Source of the DNA: Paenibacillus xylanilyticus
Lineage (GTDB): Bacteria; Bacillota; Bacilli; Paenibacillales; Paenibacillaceae
Reading direction: 5' to 3'
Length of the DNA: 64,000 bases
NCBI RefSeq assembly: GCF_013359935.1
Contig: NZ_JABMCB010000192.1
Span: 434,001 to 498,000, forward strand
Positions 60,816 through 64,000 of the stretch are shown piece by piece. The position numbers were made by a program, and so were the translations under genes. The notes below the pieces were generated by a model. The model was given only the letters and a program-made list of their open reading frames with translations, did no database searches and was not told where the DNA came from. Numbering within the stretch: position 1 is the stretch's first letter; every line of letters starts with the position of its first letter.

Positions 60816-63137
60816 ATGGTAAAAAGAATAAAGATGCGCACGCTGCTTATAGGGGGATGTATTACCCTCTTTTTTCTTGTACTGATAACCCGAATCTTCT
60901 TCATTCAAGTTGTGAACAGCAGTACCTGGAAAGGATATGCATCCGAACTTGTAGAACGTGAACAGACCATTAAGGCAAGCCGTGGGTCCATCACGGATCG
61001 GAATGGCAACATTCTGGCAACGGATGCACCGGCATATACGGTATCGGTGAATCCCGAGTTGATCCATGAGCTTGGGATTGAAGATGTCGTGACAACAAAG
61101 CTTGCAGCGATACTTGGTAAAAATGAGAGTGAACTGCGTGCTCTGGTAACTGCTAAGAATAAAGATGGCGAATTTTACAAACAACGCGAAGTTCGAAGCG
61201 AAGGTTATAAAATAAGCCCGGAGCTTGCAGCAAAAGTAACTGCACTTCGTGAGGAACTGAAGGAAGATTACAAGGCTCAGAACGCCATTGTAATGGCACA
61301 GGAGTCGAAGCGGTTTTATCCGGAAGAAACGCTCGCTTCGCATCTCCTGGGCTACATGAGCCGTGATGGAAAAGCTGTGAACGGGCTTGAGGTTTCTTAC
61401 GATGAAGAGCTGACGGGCACGGATGGTTACCTGAACTATCAAAAGGATGCAAAAGGTGTCAAGCTTCCTGATTCCCAGGATAACTATCTTCCACCGCAGA
61501 ACGGAAACAACCTGAAGCTGACGATTGATGATACCATTCAGTTTTACATCGAAGACGCCATAAAAGAAGCGGTTGCTCAGTACAATCCCCTGAGTATGAC
61601 TGTTATTGCGGCAGACCCCAACACGATGGAAATACTGGGCATGGCGAACTGGCCGAATTTTAATCCCAATACGTACTGGGAAACACCAGACCAGAAAAAC
61701 TTTATCAACCATGCAACACAGTCCATCTACGAACCAGGGTCAACATTTAAAATTGTTACACTTGCTGGGGCTGTAGAAGAAAAGCTGTTTGATCCGAATG
61801 CAACGTTTGAATCAAAACGAATTAATATAGGTGGATATTCAATCAGTGATAATGGTCATGCTTATGGTCGGATTTCATATCTGGAAGGCGTTAAACGCTC
61901 AAGTAACATTGCATTTGTAAACCTGGGTTACAGCATGCTTGGTGGCGAACGTCTGCGTCACTACATAGACGAATTCGGATTTGGCCAAAAGACAGGCATT
62001 GATCTGCCAAGCGAGTCGGCTTCACCGATCAAGCCATTGGTCTACAAGTCCGAAATCGCAACAGCAGCCTATGGTCATGGTCTGGTACAGGTAACCCCAA
62101 TCCAGCAGGTGGCAGCTATTTCGGCCATTGCTAACGGCGGTAAACTGATGGTTCCACATTTGGTGAAGGAAATCATCAATCCAAATGACGAAACGACTGA
62201 AGTGATTAAGCCCAAAGAGGTTCGCCAAGTCATTTCCAAGGAATCTGCGAAACTCGTAAGTGGATATTTGGAACAGGTTGTAGCTGACCAACAGATCGGT
62301 ACTGGACGCAACGCCTACATTGAGGGATACCGAGTTGCTGGTAAAACGGGAACAGCAAGAAAATGGGTGAACGGGGAAGGATATAGCAAAACCAAAGATG
62401 TCGTTTCTTTTATCGGTTTTGCACCTGTGAACGATCCCAAAATTGCCATGCTGGTGATGATTGACCAGCCCAGTGGTTCCAACATTGGTGGTGGCACCGC
62501 CGCTGCACCTGTATTCAAGAAAATTGTAAGTCAGACACTTCAATATATGGGCGTTCCAAAAGATACAGCCAAGACGACGGACAAAAAGGCATCTACGGTC
62601 ATCCAGACGAAGACTCCTGACTTGACTGGGAAAACAGCCAAACAGGCCAGAAGCCAGCTTCTGAACGCAGGAATTGCTTACGAGACCCTTGGGAAGGGCG
62701 AGAGTGTTATTCGCCAGTACCCTGCGGCAGGCGAATTTATGAACCCGGGCCAGCGAATCTACCTGCTCACGGAAGACAGCAGCAGTATGAAAGTTCCTGA
62801 TCTGACAGGCGAATCACTTCGTGATGCCATGGAAGTTCTTTCACTCATGAAAGTAGGAGTGATCGTCAAGGGTGAAGGCTATGTTGTGAGTCAGAAAGAG
62901 CAGGTCTCAGGGGAACAGCGGACCATACAGCTTACATTGCAGACAGCCAAAGCAGCGGTTACAGGGATAGCGGATGAAGATCCCGAGTCTTCCGATACAG
63001 CACTGGAGGATGAAGGCAAGGAGACATCAGAAGAGTCAGGCAAAACAGGAGAAACGAGCAGCTCTGATGAAACCAAGACTTCAACCAACGAGACAGAACC
63101 GTCTTCCGATGCCGCGGTCGATCCCGTCCTTCCATAG
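60816..63137 (+). CDS. pbpB: Class B penicillin-binding protein with PASTA domains
   Basis: The product has 773 residues. One membrane anchor (~8-30), then the dimerisation domain with ASRGSITDRNGNILATDAPAY. Transpeptidase active site: Ser309 in GSTFK, the SSN motif (KRSSNIAFVNLG, ~363) and KTG (AGKTGTARKW, ~508). Two PASTA modules follow (~590-710), starting TPDLTGKTAKQA and VPDLTGESLRDA, and a ~60-residue Ser/Thr/Glu-rich tail. It is the septal transpeptidase (B. subtilis PBP2b, FtsI counterpart). GGTG precedes the ATG weakly (AAAGAGGTG). Confidence 0.95.
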   Translation: MVKRIKMRTLLIGGCITLFFLVLITRIFFIQVVNSSTWKGYASELVEREQTIKASRGSITDRNGNILATDAPAYTVSVNPELIHELGIEDVVTTKLAAILGKNESELRALVTAKNKDGEFYKQREVRSEGYKISPELAAKVTALREELKEDYKAQNAIVMAQESKRFYPEETLASHLLGYMSRDGKAVNGLEVSYDEELTGTDGYLNYQKDAKGVKLPDSQDNYLPPQNGNNLKLTIDDTIQFYIEDAIKEAVAQYNPLSMTVIAADPNTMEILGMANWPNFNPNTYWETPDQKNFINHATQSIYEPGSTFKIVTLAGAVEEKLFDPNATFESKRINIGGYSISDNGHAYGRISYLEGVKRSSNIAFVNLGYSMLGGERLRHYIDEFGFGQKTGIDLPSESASPIKPLVYKSEIATAAYGHGLVQVTPIQQVAAISAIANGGKLMVPHLVKEIINPNDETTEVIKPKEVRQVISKESAKLVSGYLEQVVADQQIGTGRNAYIEGYRVAGKTGTARKWVNGEGYSKTKDVVSFIGFAPVNDPKIAMLVMIDQPSGSNIGGGTAAAPVFKKIVSQTLQYMGVPKDTAKTTDKKASTVIQTKTPDLTGKTAKQARSQLLNAGIAYETLGKGESVIRQYPAAGEFMNPGQRIYLLTEDSSSMKVPDLTGESLRDAMEVLSLMKVGVIVKGEGYVVSQKEQVSGEQRTIQLTLQTAKAAVTGIADEDPESSDTALEDEGKETSEESGKTGETSSSDETKTSTNETEPSSDAAVDPVLP

Positions 63138-63229
63138 CAATCCTTTACAGCTTGTTCTAACCCCCGGTTGTCCCGAATATTCATGAATGAACGAGGTCAT
63201 GATTTTGGGACGAGTGGGGGGATCTTTTC

Positions 63230-64000
63230 GTGAAGGGTTCAAGTGTAAATCTACGGCGCAGACTGTTATGGAGTTTGCTCATTTTGGTTTTGTTATTTTC
63301 GGCCCTGGTCATCAGGCTTGCTTATGTACAACTCGGGAAAGGACCGGAATTGTCTGCAAAAGCGGAGGAGTCCTGGCGGCGTAATATTCCTTATTCAGCC
63401 AAACGGGGAGAGATTCTGGACCGCAATGGTACCTCTCTTGCCTATAATGTGACTACTCCGACGATTATGGCAATTCCTGCTCAGGTCAAGGAAGCAGAGA
63501 CTACGGCGAAAGCGCTGGCGCCTTTGCTTGGGATGACGGAAGAGAAAGTGCTGGCAACCATCAAGAAAAGAGAACTGATTGTAAGACTACAACCCGGCGG
63601 CCGCAAAATTACGATGGAGAAAGCTCAGCGCATTCGTGATTTGAAGCTTCCGGGTATCGTTGTTGCAGAGGATAATAAACGCTTTTATCCTTATGATGAC
63701 CTGGCTGCTCATATTCTTGGTTTTACAGGTATTGATAACCAAGGATTGACCGGAGTTGAGAAAAGATATGACGAGAAGTTGACCGGTTTAAATGGCAGTG
63801 TGTCCTACTTGTCCGATGCGGCCGGAAGGCTTATGCCGGGCTCATCTGAGAAGTATGTGGAACCAAGGGATGGTCTAAACCTGGAGCTGACCATCGACAA
63901 ATCAATTCAGTCCATCATGGAGAGAGAATTGGATCAGGCCATGGTCAAATTCCAGGCTAATTCCGCTCTGGCCATCGCGATGAATCCCAAAACGGGCGAA
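63230..64000 (+). CDS. spoVD: Class B PBP, SpoVD-like (cut by window edge)
   Basis: An open frame from GTG 63230 runs off the right edge without a stop (257 codons visible). Membrane anchor LLWSLLILVLLFSALVIRLAY (~12-32), then the PBP dimerisation region YSAKRGEILDRNGTSLAYNV, RFYPYDDLAAHILGFTG and LELTIDKSIQSIMERELD. The transpeptidase domain lies mostly outside. A second class B PBP right after pbpB in this cluster is SpoVD in spore formers, needed for cortex peptidoglycan. GTGGGGGGATC precedes the GTG at about 8 bases. The stretch 63138-63229 has no terminator. Confidence 0.88.
   Translation, partial: MKGSSVNLRRRLLWSLLILVLLFSALVIRLAYVQLGKGPELSAKAEESWRRNIPYSAKRGEILDRNGTSLAYNVTTPTIMAIPAQVKEAETTAKALAPLLGMTEEKVLATIKKRELIVRLQPGGRKITMEKAQRIRDLKLPGIVVAEDNKRFYPYDDLAAHILGFTGIDNQGLTGVEKRYDEKLTGLNGSVSYLSDAAGRLMPGSSEKYVEPRDGLNLELTIDKSIQSIMERELDQAMVKFQANSALAIAMNPKTGE

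Noticed and set aside
63187..63384. Short plus-strand frame starting at ATG 63187
   Set aside because: It overlaps the real SpoVD-like frame (63230 onward), which has a membrane anchor, PBP motifs and a proper ribosome site.
1..64000. CRISPR arrays, insertion sequences, prophage, tRNA or rRNA genes
   Set aside because: No regularly spaced repeats, transposase or integrase motifs, or tRNA cloverleaf sequences were noticed; gene content is syntenic chromosomal core.

Overview
The window is a chromosomal core segment of an endospore-forming Firmicute of moderate G+C, most likely Paenibacillus. The evidence is the Bacillales gene order rpsU-yqeY-nfeD-floA-yqfC-yqfD-phoH-pgpH-ybeY-dgkA-cdd-era-yqzL-recO-glyQS-yqxD-dnaG-sigA-trmK-yqfO, several sporulation genes (YqfC, YqfD, CotD, YhcN/YlaJ, RsfA-like YlbO, SpoVD) and a type B RNase P RNA. 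I see no prophage, transposase, CRISPR array, tRNA or rRNA.

Layout. Bases 1-2.7 kb: the 3' end of sbcC, a candidate small RNA, a small protein with an Sm-like core, and a HIT protein. Bases 2.8-24.4 kb: the long rpsU-to-yqfO housekeeping cluster. It includes a membrane-microdomain operon (NfeD protease, flotillin FloA and an Asp/Tyr-rich partner) behind a sequence that fits an ECF sigma-W promoter, a sporulation pair behind a sigma-E-like promoter, and a glycine T-box before glyQS. ccpN and yqfL, which sit between glyS and yqxD in B. subtilis, are absent. Bases 24.5-24.9 kb: rnpB. Bases 25-37.8 kb: a mixed region with two divergent PLP-fold genes sharing an operator-like region, CotD, a subtilase, YpuI, a DUF1540 protein, a lytic transglycosylase, a cysteine desulfurase-ThiI pair and two divergent TerC paralogues. 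Bases 38-44.4 kb: a yla-like block (typA, ylaH, LCP protein, flavin split-barrel protein, ylaJ lipoprotein, PIN-PhoH protein). Bases 44.6-47.4 kb: an unusual solute-binding-like protein facing a secreted coiled-coil protein, and a DUF2626 membrane protein. Bases 47.7-64 kb: ylbO, panE and DUF3397, then an oligopeptide ABC transporter operon with a fused OppD-OppF ATPase, bshC, an S-adenosylhomocysteine hydrolase, and the start of the division and cell-wall cluster (mraZ, rsmH, ftsL, pbpB, spoVD running off the right edge).

The genes serve translation (S21, GlyRS, YbeY, Era, RNase P, TrmK, ThiI, TypA), replication and transcription (DnaG, SigA, RecO, SbcC), c-di-AMP turnover (PgpH), envelope building (undecaprenol kinase, LCP, MraZ/RsmH/FtsL/PBPs), thiol metabolism (BshC, AhcY), peptide uptake (Opp) and sporulation. 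I found no convincing undescribed multi-gene system. The best leads are small: the structured RNA next to the Sm-like gene, four 10-bp repeats before mraZ, phased ATAACAG repeats between the PLP genes, the sigma-W-like promoter, and a palindromic element after typA.
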